The notes under the pieces are model-generated. The model did not search any database, was not told where the DNA came from, and saw nothing but the letters and a program-made list of their open reading frames with translations. This document shows positions 1-10,790 of a stretch of 64,000 nucleotides of DNA, one piece after another. Position 1 is the stretch's first letter, and the number at the start of each line of letters is the position of its first letter. Both the position numbers and the translations under genes were made by a program. This DNA is from Patella vulgata (Eukaryota > Mollusca > Gastropoda > Patellidae): positions 38,930,436 through 38,994,435 of the forward strand of contig NC_065879.2 of the NCBI RefSeq assembly GCF_932274485.2, written 5' to 3'.

Positions 1-2169
1 AGATATTTGTGGTGTGGACAAGTCATATAAATGAGATATTGCGGTCTTCATGAAAAATGATTAAGTGTCATGTGGTCAGCAGTTCTATTCAGAATGGTAG
101 AATATGACTATATATGATTAAACAGCACATCCTCCGTATTGGAAATGGATGATCTACGCAGATAAGAATGAAAGCCACAAGACATGGTCAACATTATACT
201 ACTATTCAGTCTGTCACAGTATTAACAGTATGTGATGCCATTATCAAAAACAAGCTACTTTACATCTATCATCTATATAATTATCACAATAGGTTGAATT
301 GTTTGATCTCTTTTGTTACTGTACCAATCACTAACAAACCAACCTGGATTCCAACTGTCATATCACACAGAGACCAGTAATGTGAGCTAAAGTGGCATCA
401 ACATAATAATTTCTATATCTATGAGAAGATGTCTACATAAGCTCATTCAAGATGCCCCTGCCTTTTAGTGTCTAAATTTAACCCTTCAAGGTGATGATCA
501 ACTTCATTTAAAGAGATCTAGAAAAGCAAAACCCAAGCAACATAATCCAGTTCAACAAAATCAAGTTAAAATTCATAAACCAGTCCAAAAGTAGATGAAC
601 TAAAAAAAACAACTTGGCCTTCCTAATAAGATATTGTGCAAAATTGGAGGTTTGATTTACCACAAAAGATTAATGACCGTTATAAAGTTTCAGTAAAATT
701 CCAAAGGAAATAAGACAACTTTTACGAAGGAAGTTAAATTACATGAACACTGTCCATGTAAAACTGTATAGCAAGGATACATGATTTTTGAAAAATATGT
801 ACTGTTTCATATAGGTAATTCCTGGTGAGAGCGTGTTAGGGTTTAAAATGAGGCAAAGAATAAAAAGCCTTTCGCATTTTAAAGATTGGGTGGAAATTCC
901 AGTATTCTCTCCCTGTTATTGCAAAATACCATTACCATTCTAAAATGATAGAAATACATGTACCTTAATACATTTCTTTTCATTTGTTGCCAAAATATGT
1001 TTCCCATTTTCAGAACCATGTAAGAGTTTCAAATCAAAGATGTCACTGGCTGGTATTATTGGTTGAAACCTTTTTGCAATTATAAAAGTATTAGCAGCAT
1101 TTGACATCTTATCGACTAAATATCTCATTGAAAAATTCTACACCGACATTACCACAATAGAATTAATCACACGCTTAGAAGACAGGAACTTGTCAAGTTT
1201 GGTTTTATTTCTTGAGCAATGTTATTGACGTCATTCACTGTCACCAGGAGAGCAATATAACTAAGTTGGACTGTTGAATTGGCTGTACTCTGCGACAGGT
1301 TACAGTTGATAATCTGACAATTAACGATCAGTTATTGGTATAATGACCTTCATACTGTACTCAAGTATCATGACAGAATTATTAACCCAAAACGTATCTA
1401 GGTGTCAGTATTTCTGAACCAATTTGTCTCCTTTCATTGGAAGGTTATTTCAGTAGAAGATTGTAAATCCAGAATTCCAGATCAAGACATCATCACATTT
1501 TATATCCCTATTTATAAGGCATATCAAAGAGGTTACATTCATAAGGACATATTTATCAAAACGAAAATGATTAATTTTTGGTAAAATTTAACATGTAACA
1601 GATGTATGTATTTTATAAGTGTTATTGTATGAAAATATGTAATAAAGTTCAAGACATATTTAAGTTAATTTTCCATATAGATAAAGCAGTATCTTAAAGA
1701 TTCTTTGATCAAACCTAATGCTATTTGCTAGACCTCTCTATAAAATTTAAATTTCTATTTTCTCAAAGCATCAAAACTATTGTCTTAGGAACAAATTGGT
1801 TTTTTAGGGTTCTGGGGTCAAGTTCCTTTGTTATGCCTTTTATCTGGTTTTTGATGATGTACAAAATTAATCAGTTGCATCAATCTCTACAGCAGAACCA
1901 TCTGCCACCCTGCTAATTGTAGTAATATAGAATATTTTACCATCAAGAGTATAATCAGAAAGACAAGGAAACACTCTTTATAGCCACTTAAGCCAAAATC
2001 GTATCAGAAACACAATGAAAATGCACCGCCAATATGACCGGAAGTGTTGGCAAGTCGTAGCAACTTTACTTTACACTATAACATAGGCACAAGGTTTAAA
2101 AATCAAAAGCATGGAAATATGCCCACACAGCAAACTTGTCCGAACGTTTAACATCTATAATATCTCATG
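1..2169. other. Non-coding, nothing recognised
   Basis: AT-rich. The short open frames at 168, 940, 1402 and 1725 show no known motif or splice context. No DGK exon found. Confidence 0.6.
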
Positions 2170-2407
2170 ACCACGATGCTTTCCAGCAAATTTAAAAGAA
2201 ATTGATTAAAAAGTAAAGCATCTATCGTGTACAAAAGCTTTTTTGGAAAAGGGGGATAACTCCAGAATAGAACGTTGCATACTGTTGAATATAGCTACGG
2301 TTTATCCCAATGTAGCCTCTATCGTGTTGAAAAAGTTTACGGGAAAGGGGCAGAACGTTGAATATGCATGGAATTTGTCCTCTTATAACAACGATGCTTC
2401 ACAGCAA
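2170..2407 (+). repeat. Type D core repeat fragment
   Basis: Two units with GTAGCCTCTATCGTGTTGAA and GGGGGATAACTCCAGAA, matching the 8.1-kb type D core. Neither shared end is present. The first SINE begins immediately after it. Confidence 0.6.
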
Positions 2408-3015
2408 ATTTTGGGAACCACCGCGGTTAACTCGCTAACCTGTACCATCCCTACGTTAGCCGAAAAAGTTCATCAGGATTTACCGGCATGGTTTGTCCTT
2501 GTCAGATGTGCAGAACTGAGGGCCTGGCAAAGGGCAAATGTATAGTCGGTCTATTGGGGCAAAAAAAACAAGGGTCCCATGTAGGCCTATACATTGGTGT
2601 GCACGTGAAATAAAATGAAATGGGATTTTATGTCCTACTGGGCTAATTCAGATGGGCATACACCATGCAGTGCTACGGCCTACTCTTAATTCAAATTCGA
2701 ATTCCAACTGTCAAGGGTTCTTTTACTATTCCATCCGAATGAATATTCATTGTCTCGTCAGCCCCCCCTGCCATACATCACGGACAAGGGGGAACCATGC
2801 CGGAAAATCCCAATGAACGTGCAGGGATCCAAGTTAGCGAGCCAACATCCTACTCACTGAGCCACTGTGGTACCCTTGGCATTCACACAGAAGATCCCTT
2901 GGTATTTGGAATTTAATAGAAGAGTAGGCCATAGTGCCACTGTCCACGCAAAATTTCCCTCATAGCACACTGTATGGCGTATACAGTAGGACATTAAACC
3001 CCAATTTATTTCATT
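2408..3015 (+). repeat. SINE family 1, older copy split by another SINE
   Basis: The plus-oriented family-1 SINE begins at CCACCGCGG/GTTAACTCGCTAACCTG and runs to ACATTGGTGTGCACGTG (2610). It resumes at ~2880 with AGATCCCTTGG...CCCTCATAGCACACTGTATGGCG and the characteristic tail GGACATTAAACCCC. The middle is a second SINE in the opposite orientation. Confidence 0.7.
2611..2875 (-). repeat. SINE family 1, inserted copy (minus)
   Basis: Reads in reverse from AAATGAAATGGGATTTTATG through GGGCTAATTCAGATGGGCAT to a tRNA-like end GAGCCACTGTGGTACC. It sits inside a plus-oriented copy of the same family. Diverged flanking sequences starting TTGG at ~2594 and ~2876 may be the target duplication. Confidence 0.7.
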
Positions 3016-3583
3016 TCACACCAAATTTGACTAATGGACATACAGGGTGAAGAACACATAATATGAACATTGGAATTTGGACATATGCTAAAATATCATA
3101 TGTATTTGGTGTCTAAATCTATAAATACAATAGAAAAGGGAGAAGCTACACCAGTTTATCATATTTATAATATCTAGTTTTTACAGAGTTTCTAATAAAC
3201 ATGGATGATAAGCAATTAACCATAAACAATATCAAAAACAGAATGCCAGTTTTTGATTGGGTGATGAGGTTTATCAAATCTGGTATTCTTCCAATAATCC
3301 ATTTTGATAAGTAAAATAGTGTATTGGCCAATTATTGGGCAAGATGATCCATGGCATTGTGATTGCCGAATGTATCCACTAGCTGCTTTGTATCCAGTTA
3401 CAGAGGTAAGAAAAATGGATACAGTGCACACTAAATGTAATGGGCGCATTTCATAATACTCTTTTCTGCCACACTCCGCCCAATTTAAACGGTCAATGCG
3501 GTACGCTACATCAAACTTTATTTGATTTTGTGTGCAATATCACCGATGTCCTTACAGGTGTTTATGTCAGGAACAATCAGATC

Positions 3584-4437
3584 CAGGGCTCTAACTAGGG
3601 GCAAATTTTAGGGAGAAGTGACTTCTCCCTACAGGCAGTATAGGGAGAAGTGAGGGAGACATAGGGAGACTTGAAGGAATAGTAAAATTTCAAGCACTGA
3701 CGCCACCAATTTTACTAAGTTACACAACATGCTCAATAAATTAACAAACATCTTTAGCTGCAAACATATATTTATTTCAGTATGTACAACAATGTACCGT
3801 AACTCACTAAGTAAAATTCTAAGAAATTATTCTTTTGACACCCCACTCATACACACTCACTTACCCTTGTTTGTTATTGACGAATTGTTTTACTATCTCC
3901 ATTGTTCTACAGAAATTTTCACTCATCACAGACATATACCGTAAGAAAGAGAAACAAATAAGTACTTTATCTTTACCTAGACAGATGAAAAACATTGTAT
4001 CCCCTGCCATATTGAGCATAATAGTTTTTGATTGGCTGTTATTTCTGGACTAAGCTAGAGGTTGTAACGGAGATTTATGATTCGCTTTATTTTAAAGAAT
4101 TGTATTTCCTGTTGACATCAAATAAGATTTTTATGATTGAAACTATTAAACATTGTAACAGCCAACACAGAGAAAGTCGATAAGACAAAATATTAATACC
4201 GTACATTTTTTGGTTTTCACAAATTATCTAATTTTCATTTTTTCTTTCAGAGCTCACAATGCGAACATGTGTTGTGTTGTTTTGAAAATGCTTTGTTTAC
4301 CGTTGATATTGGTGCCTGTTACTACTTCACCCTTGCATAAATGTACGGCGAAGTGAAGGCGATTTTAACTTCGCCCTATTGCCTTTTAGGGCGAAGTCAT
4401 CTATGGGTTAGGTGACTATTTCGCCCACGTCACCCTG
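3584..4437. mobile_element. Non-autonomous hAT-type element A, in the TLR relic
   Basis: Starts CAGGGCTCTAACTAGG and ends ...ACGTCACCCTG, so both tips read CAGGG. It is flanked by an 8-bp duplication, ATCAGATC (3576-3583) and ATCAGAAC (4438-4445), with one mismatch. Inside are subterminal GGGAGAAGTGA repeats at the left and GGGCGAAGT repeats at the right. No transposase frame is visible (854 bp). The 8-bp target site and CAGGG tips are typical of hAT. Confidence 0.78.
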
Positions 4438-4633
4438 ATCAGAACCCGATAGAATGGTCATTAATTGTCAGAATGCTGGACTTGCAGAAATGCCAAAACT
4501 TTTACCATTTCTTGAAAAATTATTCCTGAACTTTCAGAAGAATTCCATTGGCATTTTACCAGAACTTCCTTATATGAGCAGAATTGTTTAACTGGACATA
4601 TCAAATAACAGTTTAACAAATATTTCATCAGAG

Positions 4634-5198
4634 CAGGGCTGTCAGTAATTTTTCACAGATGATTAGCAGCACTGCTAAGTGCTAATCAAAAAGTCCAGTT
4701 TTGCCAAATTTGATTAGCAAATTTAAAAATTGATTAGCAGTTTTTCAGTTTCAACATAAAACACCTAAATAACAAGATTATTTTACTTTTAATTTATAAC
4801 AAATGATTAGATTTCATTCTTAAGATTTTTTAGAATTTTGTAGCTGTGAACATTTCTGAATGTAAACTTTTAGTTAGGCCTTATGTCTGAAGCCAATTCT
4901 TTGCAGTGGCTTCCGAAGTCCCACTCATTTTGATTTTTATTTCTTCGTTAGAAAACAATTTTCTCTGCTTTTTACGAATAATTTCGATTAACTAGACGCA
5001 CGCGATATAATGAATTGAGTCTAGGTAGTTTGAGAAGAAAATGTCAAACGGAGAATTCAGTTTTGTTTATAAAATTTATTTGATATTTTATACACGTTGA
5101 AAGTGTTGAGAAATGTGGATAAATCTTCGTGTCAATATCCAAAATGACAGGCATATGTATCACAAATTGCACTGCGATACTGGTTGTCGGCAGCCCTG
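4634..5198. mobile_element. Non-autonomous hAT-type element B, in the TLR relic
   Basis: 565 bp with inverted tips CAGGGCTGTC / CAGGGCTGCC and a perfect 8-bp target duplication CATCAGAG at 4626-4633 and 5199-5206. The left subterminal region carries several GATTAGCA motifs in both orientations. No coding capacity. Removing it would bring the two LRR pieces of the Toll-like receptor relic together, so it inserted into what had been coding sequence. Confidence 0.88.
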
Positions 5199-5727
5199 CA
5201 TCAGAGTTTGCCAGTTCTGCCAATAAATTGAAGTATTTGAAACTTGCCAACAACAGACTGAAATATCTTCCAGTAACTATCCAGAGCTTACAATCAACAG
5301 CGATTGATCTTCTAATAACATGTTAATTTGTTCATGTGATAGTTTGTGGTTCAATGGTTGGTTTGAATCAAAACATAACATTAAAAACAGATCTAATATA
5401 ACTTGTTCTACAGTTAATGGAGATCAGAGAATAACCAATTTACAACCAGATGAGTTTAATTGTCATGTTTCTAACTCTGTAACTATAAGTATTGTGTTGG
5501 GTATATTTTGTTTTCTGGCCATTCTATTAATTATTGGCATTACTTACTTTTGGTTCGAGGTAATGGCGTCATATCATATTTATATTTTACCCAAGATGAA
5601 ACTGAAATGGACGCACACAGTTCACGAGAACAAGTTGAAATATCATGATATATTTATGCTGGTGAATGATGAACATGCTCCTGATAGGTTATGGGTTATA
5701 AAGAATCTTATTGGGGATTTTGATAGA

Positions 5728-5939
5728 GAGAAAGATAGAGAAATGGGGTTTAAGTGTTTAACTTCCACTCAACACAAACTAGGTCATTTTGGAACTAACA
5801 CATGGTTCAATTTTATTTCAATAATTCGCTGGCGTGTAGGGGTCTTTAGCAGTGGGAGGAAACCGGAGGACCCAGAGAAAACCCACAAGGTTGGACAGGC
5901 AACCCTACTCCTTGCCACGTACAATCAGGGAATTGAAAT
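5728..5939 (-). repeat. tRNA-derived SINE family 2, copy in TIR domain
   Basis: About 212 bp, minus orientation, with 11-bp flanking duplications ATTTTGATAGA (5717-5727, 5940-5950). The body matches copies at 22246 and 50845 (GTAGGGGTCTTTAGCA, GGAGGAAACCGGAGGACC, CTACTCCTTGCCACGTACAA). The tRNA-like head is truncated here. It splits the TIR domain just after GDFDR, and the duplicated target repeats the FDR codons. Confidence 0.85.
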
Positions 5940-6371
5940 ATTTTGATAGAAATATTATAGAATCGTGATGGTATTATTACAAATATACATAACAGTCGTA
6001 CCATTGTAGCCATGATGTCAAAATCCCAATTACATGATCCATTGAAAGAGTTTGAATTTGAATGAATCTTATTGTCATAAACTTAAACAAGGGAATGGCC
6101 AGTTAGTCCTGATTAAACGAGAGGACTTTTGTCCAGCACTTGTTAACAATGGACATATTCAGGCTATGTTCCATTTAAAACAGTTTATTAATGCTGATGA
6201 TGTCAACCTTACTGAGAACATCTCCTTAGACTACTTACGAGATTGATAAGTACCGTAAGGCTGTAGCACTACCCCAGGATTATGTCATATAAAATCTTAC
6301 TTTTTATTCATACTTTTTACCAAGTTTAATTCAACTTGTACACATTATTATCTGCACAATTCTTAAGGCTT

Positions 6372-6633
6372 GTGATGCAGTCGGAGGGCCTGACAAGGAC
6401 AGCTGTCTAGTCGTTCGGATGGGACGAAAAACCGAGGTCCTGTGTACACATTGGCGTGCACGTAAAAGATCCCTTGGCAGTTGGAATTCGATATAAGAGT
6501 AGGCTGAAGCGCTGCTTCCTGGGCAAAATTTCCCTCATAGCACACTCTATGGGGTATGCCCGTCTTCAATAGCCCAGTTTAGGAGCAGAACAGTAGGACG
6601 TTAAACCCCATTTCATTTCATTTCATTTCTTAA
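6372..6633 (+). repeat. SINE family 1, 5'-truncated copy
   Basis: Plus-oriented body from GAGGGCCTGACAAGGACAGC to the tail ACGTTAAACCCC(ATTTC)n. The tRNA-like head is missing. It shares CCCTTGGCAGTTGGAATTCG and TAGCACACT with copies at 50003 and 47428. Confidence 0.8.
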
Positions 6634-8097
6634 GGCTAGAGGAAACTCTTTTAAGAATACTATCAAAAGATCACCTGATTATAAAATGAAATATCTGTCG
6701 CAGACACAGTCAATGCCAATAACAATTCTTTTTTCTTAATTTTTGCCTGGAACCAGGGTAGTGCTACAGGGATGTATTATATCTTTAAAGATGCATTATA
6801 TAAGATTTAGATAAAGAGCTGGCCGATCTTGCTATTCTTTATTCTGAGTGGAGTTCACACTGTTTGAATTTTTAACAAGTTATTAATCGTAACAACAGTT
6901 CTTGTTATTCGAGACTTGGCCTCAATTCACCATTTTTAAATCAAATCATTAAATGGCATTCTTAATCTGTTTAAATCTCTGATATATTATGTAAGATTTA
7001 GATAAAGAGCAAGCCTTTCTTGCGATAATAACTCGAAAATAGATAATGTAAAATGAATAATTTGAAAATTTCATTCAAATTATTCTATTGTGAGTGAAGA
7101 TATTAGCCATTAAAGGTTTGACAAGACGTGTGCAATAATTGCAACCACCGTACCGCTTGTTTGAAACTAAGTCTCGCTACTCCATTTTTAAATTAAATCA
7201 AAATATGGCTGAACTGTTCTAATCTATTTAATATCAGAGAAATCAGATGCCATCAAGAGTTGATTATGGCCTGGATCAGTTAATTAATGTCTAATTAATA
7301 CTTTAGAAAACATTTCAGGCCTAAAGAAAGACCTGCAATAGACAGATTTAGCTCTTGCATAATGTATGTTTAAGTAAACTTACTATTATCATGATAATTT
7401 GTATGTTTAATTTTTGTTTTGTTTTGTAATGGTATATATCTAATATACTCGTAATGACATCCATCAAACGTTTCAGTACACTTAGTATTATCATTCTAAT
7501 TTTATGCATTTTATCTATAAAAACAATGCCAGAACTCTGTTCTTTATTATAATGAATGGTTATTCTCACTTTATAATGCATTGTTATTGTTAAAGCTTTA
7601 AAATGTATGGTTATTGTAATTAAGCAGGCCCGTATATAGCTCTGTGGAATTTTACATTTTTTTATTTTTAATTCCTGGGCCCCTACTGTTCCAAAGTGCA
7701 GGCAATAGTAGTTGTGGCCTCTAATTTCCACAATTTTCAAGTGTAATTCTGCGATAATTTTGTGTGTCAACATTGTGGAGTTTTTTAAAAAAGATTTTAT
7801 TATGACTATTATTTATAATGAACAGTTTTTATAATGTAGACTTGGTTATTGTAAGCTGTATTATACACAGTTATTGTAAAATAAATGAAATGGGATCTAT
7901 CTTCCTACTTTCTGCAACAATTGGGATAATGAAGATGGGCACGATTATTTGTAATCTATTGCTATTAACTGGTACATGTATATATTTTGACAAAGTCCTG
8001 ATATTGGTTATGCTGGCACAGGAAAAAAACAGGAGAGAATTACTTAAAAGGAAGTCTCACTGCCTGGTACAATCTTTATTCCCTTGAGATTTCGATA
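6634..8097. other. Mostly featureless AT-rich DNA
   Basis: Apart from repeat R2 at 7213-7365, nothing is recognised. A repeated phrase GTAAGATTTAGATAAAGAGC (6803 and 6991) suggests an old local duplication. The 141-codon open frame at 7348-7773 (-) has a simple composition and no family match. Confidence 0.55.
7213..7365 (-). repeat. Dispersed repeat R2, copy 1 (reverse)
   Basis: Reverse-oriented: CATCAAGAGTTGATTATGGC, TAATTAATGTCTAATTAATA, CCTGCAATAGACAGATTTAG, CTCTTGCATAATG. The four copies share ~115 bp. Confidence 0.75.
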
Positions 8098-8592
8098 AAA
8101 ATAGTAGCCTCTATCGCGTTCACAAAGTTTTCAGCAAAGGGGAGATATCTCCGAAACGGAAAGTCATAGGACACTGAATATCGATATGGTTTGTCCTCTC
8201 ATGACCACAACACTTCACACCAAATTTGAATATAATCCATCGACAACTGTAGCCTATATCACGTTCACAAGGTTTTCGTCAAAGGAACAGAAATTTGCAA
8301 AACACTGAATATTGATATGGTTCGTCCTTTCATGGCCACAATGCTTCACACCAAATTTGAAAAGAATCTGTCAAAAACTGTAACCTATATCTAATTCACA
8401 AGTTTTTTGGCAAATGGGGGATAACTGTGGAACAAAAAGTCATAGAACCCTGAAAATCAATATGGCTTGTCCTGTCATGACCATGATGCTCAACACAAAA
8501 TTTGAAAAGAATCCGTCACAACCCAATTGTTGACAGACTGACTGGGTGAAGACATAATACACCTCCACTGAAATGTTCGCGTATAAAAATTA
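8098..8592 (+). mobile_element. Helentron-like element with type D core (3 units)
   Basis: Three degenerate units starting at GTAGCC/GTAACC TCTATC-like motifs (~8104, 8250, 8380), each with CACACCAAATTTGAA. It ends in the shared hairpin (ACACCTCCACTGAAATGTTC) and GCGTATAAAAAT. The 5' end is missing. Confidence 0.7.
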
Positions 8593-8649
8593 TGGTACAT
8601 GCACAAACACGTGGTTTGTTTACCTCCAAACACTAATCACTTTATCGAA

Positions 8650-9150
8650 CAGGAATCTTACATAGTCCCAAAAATGGGTATAGGTGGCAAATGACAGTTG
8701 TTATTTTCGCTGTTGAAGTTAAAATAGCTAAGTCTCTAACTCAATATCATCCAAAGTCTTTGACATTGAAAACACGAATTATTTGTCAATTTAAATCAAC
8801 ATTGATTTTTTGATCTTACCAGGAAAAGATGGGCTTCTGATATCCAATTTTTAAGACAAATTTTACCATTGGTACACAAATCGTGTACCATAAAGCGTTT
8901 TAGTGCCATTTGTAACAAGGGACTCGAAGAAAGGCTAGACATATTCCACAAGTCATGCCAAACGGTGACGCCACATTCTTATCTGGAAAACATGCGTAAT
9001 AAATACTATTGGTGTAGACTGGAATAACCCGATGCTAGAGATCGTCATTTGCTTATATACATTCATATTACATTATTATCTGCGTTGCGACCCATTTGTG
9101 TCAATTTCTAGGTCCCAAATATTAGCGATTTAGCTCCTTTAATGTAGCGA
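8650..9150 (+). repeat. Dispersed repeat R1, copy 1
   Basis: Carries GACAAATTTTACCATTGGTA, CACAAATCGTGTACCATAAA, CACAAGTCATGCCAAACGGT and TTTCTAGGTCCCAAATATTA. The inverted copy at 53314-53830 shares all of these. No coding potential. Confidence 0.8.
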
Positions 9151-9479
9151 AAAGTTATTTAAAATTGTTTGCCTACGATAAGAAAAGATCGCTTTCAGCA
9201 AATACAAACACACGTCTGACAGAGTTTTGTCAACAAAGGTAGGCTTAAATGTTCAAAAAAGTCACATCTGAGGTTTGAGACTAGGAATTTTCGTTCCAAT
9301 ACCGAGTTTCTGTGACAGGCCAATGTATCAATGTGAGAATCGATGTTTGCTCCCGATCATATGTGATATCTACAAAGTTATGTTTTTGGTGTAACATACA
9401 AGGTTCCCTACCTCAATTGCTTTCTCCTGAAATAAAATTGAAATTTTATTGAAATAAAAAACAAATTTATAGTCCCAAT

Positions 9480-9787
9480 ATGATCTAATGTATGTTGATA
9501 GGATTAGGATGTTAAACCCCATTTCTCTCATAAAATGCCATTTATTATCCCAATATGATGTAGTATGTATATGTTGATAGGATGTTAAACTCCACTTCTC
9601 TCCATTGAAATAAATTTAATATGCCATTTATAATTTAACTGTAATATGATCTAGTACGGTATATTGATAGGATATTAAACCCCATTTCTCTCTGTAAAAG
9701 ACATTGAACCCCATTTCTTTTCATTTCATTTCTCTCCATAAAAGACGTTAAACCCTATTTCATTTCTCTGTGTAAAAGATGTTAAAC
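9480..9787 (+). repeat. GTTAAACCCCATTTC tandem array, left part
   Basis: Degenerate ~40-130-bp units of GTTAAACCCCATTTCTCTC and TCTGTAAAAGAC. The unit core equals the 3' tail of SINE family 1 (ACGTTAAACCCCATTTCATT). Confidence 0.75.
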
Positions 9788-10376
9788 CAGAGGTCGCAGT
9801 CACGCAAAAATCTGCGTATTTCACGCATTTTTTCCAAAATAAACCCAAATATTGACAGACGCTGCGTAATTTACACGCAGAAAATTTATGTGCTTCACCC
9901 GGCATTTACACAACTCTACTGTACGTAGTCTCCGTAGTTTTTTTTTATTTCCTCTTATTTCATTCATAAGTTCATTGCAGTAAGCCTATGTAGCTGTCCT
10001 ATTGGAAGCAATAAAGCGCATTTCATACAAGACTTTGGATTGGCTAGAACAAGACATACTGTTTACATTCAGCTAATCAAATGTTGGCTTTTATAGCGAT
10101 AGTTTTTTCTTTACGTCCTGTCGAATCGAAGATTGAAATGACTGTGCCGTCAACCGTAGACATGCCGTTAACCTCCAGTCGTCATTAGACTAAATACAGT
10201 AGGCATATCAATAAAAAAAGGACGCTTAAAATAGGGTTGTTCACAAAACGACTTTACATGCTTCTATATTGAGTATTTTGAGAGGCTCTTCACGCAGATG
10301 TAGAGGGCAAAAACGCTAAATTTTGGAATGCCTGCATATTTTTACGCAACTCGAAATTGATCCACTGTGACCTCTG
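9788..10376. mobile_element. Non-autonomous hAT-type element C
   Basis: Tips CAGAGGTCGCAGT and, at the other end read in reverse, CAGAGGTCACAGT. Perfect 8-bp duplication TGTTAAAC (9780-9787, 10377-10384). 589 bp, non-coding. It sits inside the tandem array derived from SINE tails. Confidence 0.9.
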
Positions 10377-10560
10377 TGTTAAACCGGATTTCATTTCATT
10401 TCTCCCTGTAAAAGACGTTAAACTGGATTTCATTTCATTTCATTTCTCTGTGTAAAAGATGTTAAACGCCATTTCATTTCATTTATTTCTCTCTGTAAAA
10501 GATATTAAACCCGATATCATTTCATTTAATTTTTATCTCTGTAAAAGAGCAGATTATCTA
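10377..10560 (+). repeat. GTTAAACC-GATTTC tandem array, right part
   Basis: Continues the array after the hAT insertion with ~40-60-bp units (GTTAAACTGGATTTCATTTC, CTCTGTGTAAAAGATGTTAA). The two halves become continuous if the hAT element is removed. Confidence 0.75.
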
Positions 10561-10689
10561 GTTTATTGATTGTCTGTGACATGCCATTATGTAATATTTG
10601 CCACTGTATATGTTAAATACAATTCTGTTTTGTGATTTACATTAAACAACATTCATTACCTGTAGAAATTTTAATTTTTTTTTCAGCAC

Positions 10690-10790
10690 ACAAGTTTAAC
10701 ATCCACTCAATGCAATTAGGTCTAATGGGGACCAACATATGGTATATATTTATATCATTTATTCATGTGTAAGAAACCCCACAAGGTATT
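10690..10790 (-). repeat. SINE family 2 diverged fragment
   Basis: GTTTAACATCCACTCAATGC and GGGACCAACATATGGTATAT align with the 3' part of family 2 in reverse. CCCCACAAGGT near 10780 marks the far side. Highly diverged. Confidence 0.5.

Larger units (their letters stand above)
3331..6246 (+). pseudogene. Toll-like receptor pseudogene (two-cysteine-cluster type)
   Basis: Relic of a host membrane receptor with leucine-rich repeats outside and a TIR domain inside. In order: an LRR C-terminal cap (DDPWHCDCRMYPLAA, 3343-3390); a cysteine-containing N-cap and LRRs (DRMVINCQNAGLAEMP and LDISNNSLTNIS, ~4447-4633); another LRR (LKYLKLANNRLKYLP, ~5229-5275); a second cap (ICSCDSLWFNGWF, 5326-5364); a transmembrane segment (~5479-5556, TISIVLGIFCFLAILLII); then a TIR domain starting at KYHDIFMLVNDEHAPDRLWV (~5635) and resuming at 5951 with SRTIVAMMS, LVLIKRED and a stop near 6244. 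Broken by an in-frame TAA in the LRRs (~4590), a frameshift near 5310, at least one more after 5950, two hAT insertions and a SINE. The cap-LRR-cap-TM-TIR order matches protostome multi-cysteine-cluster TLRs. Upstream exons are not recognisable. Confidence 0.82.

Noticed and set aside
940-1128. Minus-strand frame as the next DGK PH exon (NAANTFIIAKRF resembling NANNSFTIITPF)
   Set aside because: Only a few residues agree, the following LCAENRKEMEDW-like block is absent and the borders are poor.
7348-7773. 141-codon minus-strand open frame
   Set aside because: Low-complexity Ile/Lys/Leu composition from AT-rich DNA, no motif, no splice context.
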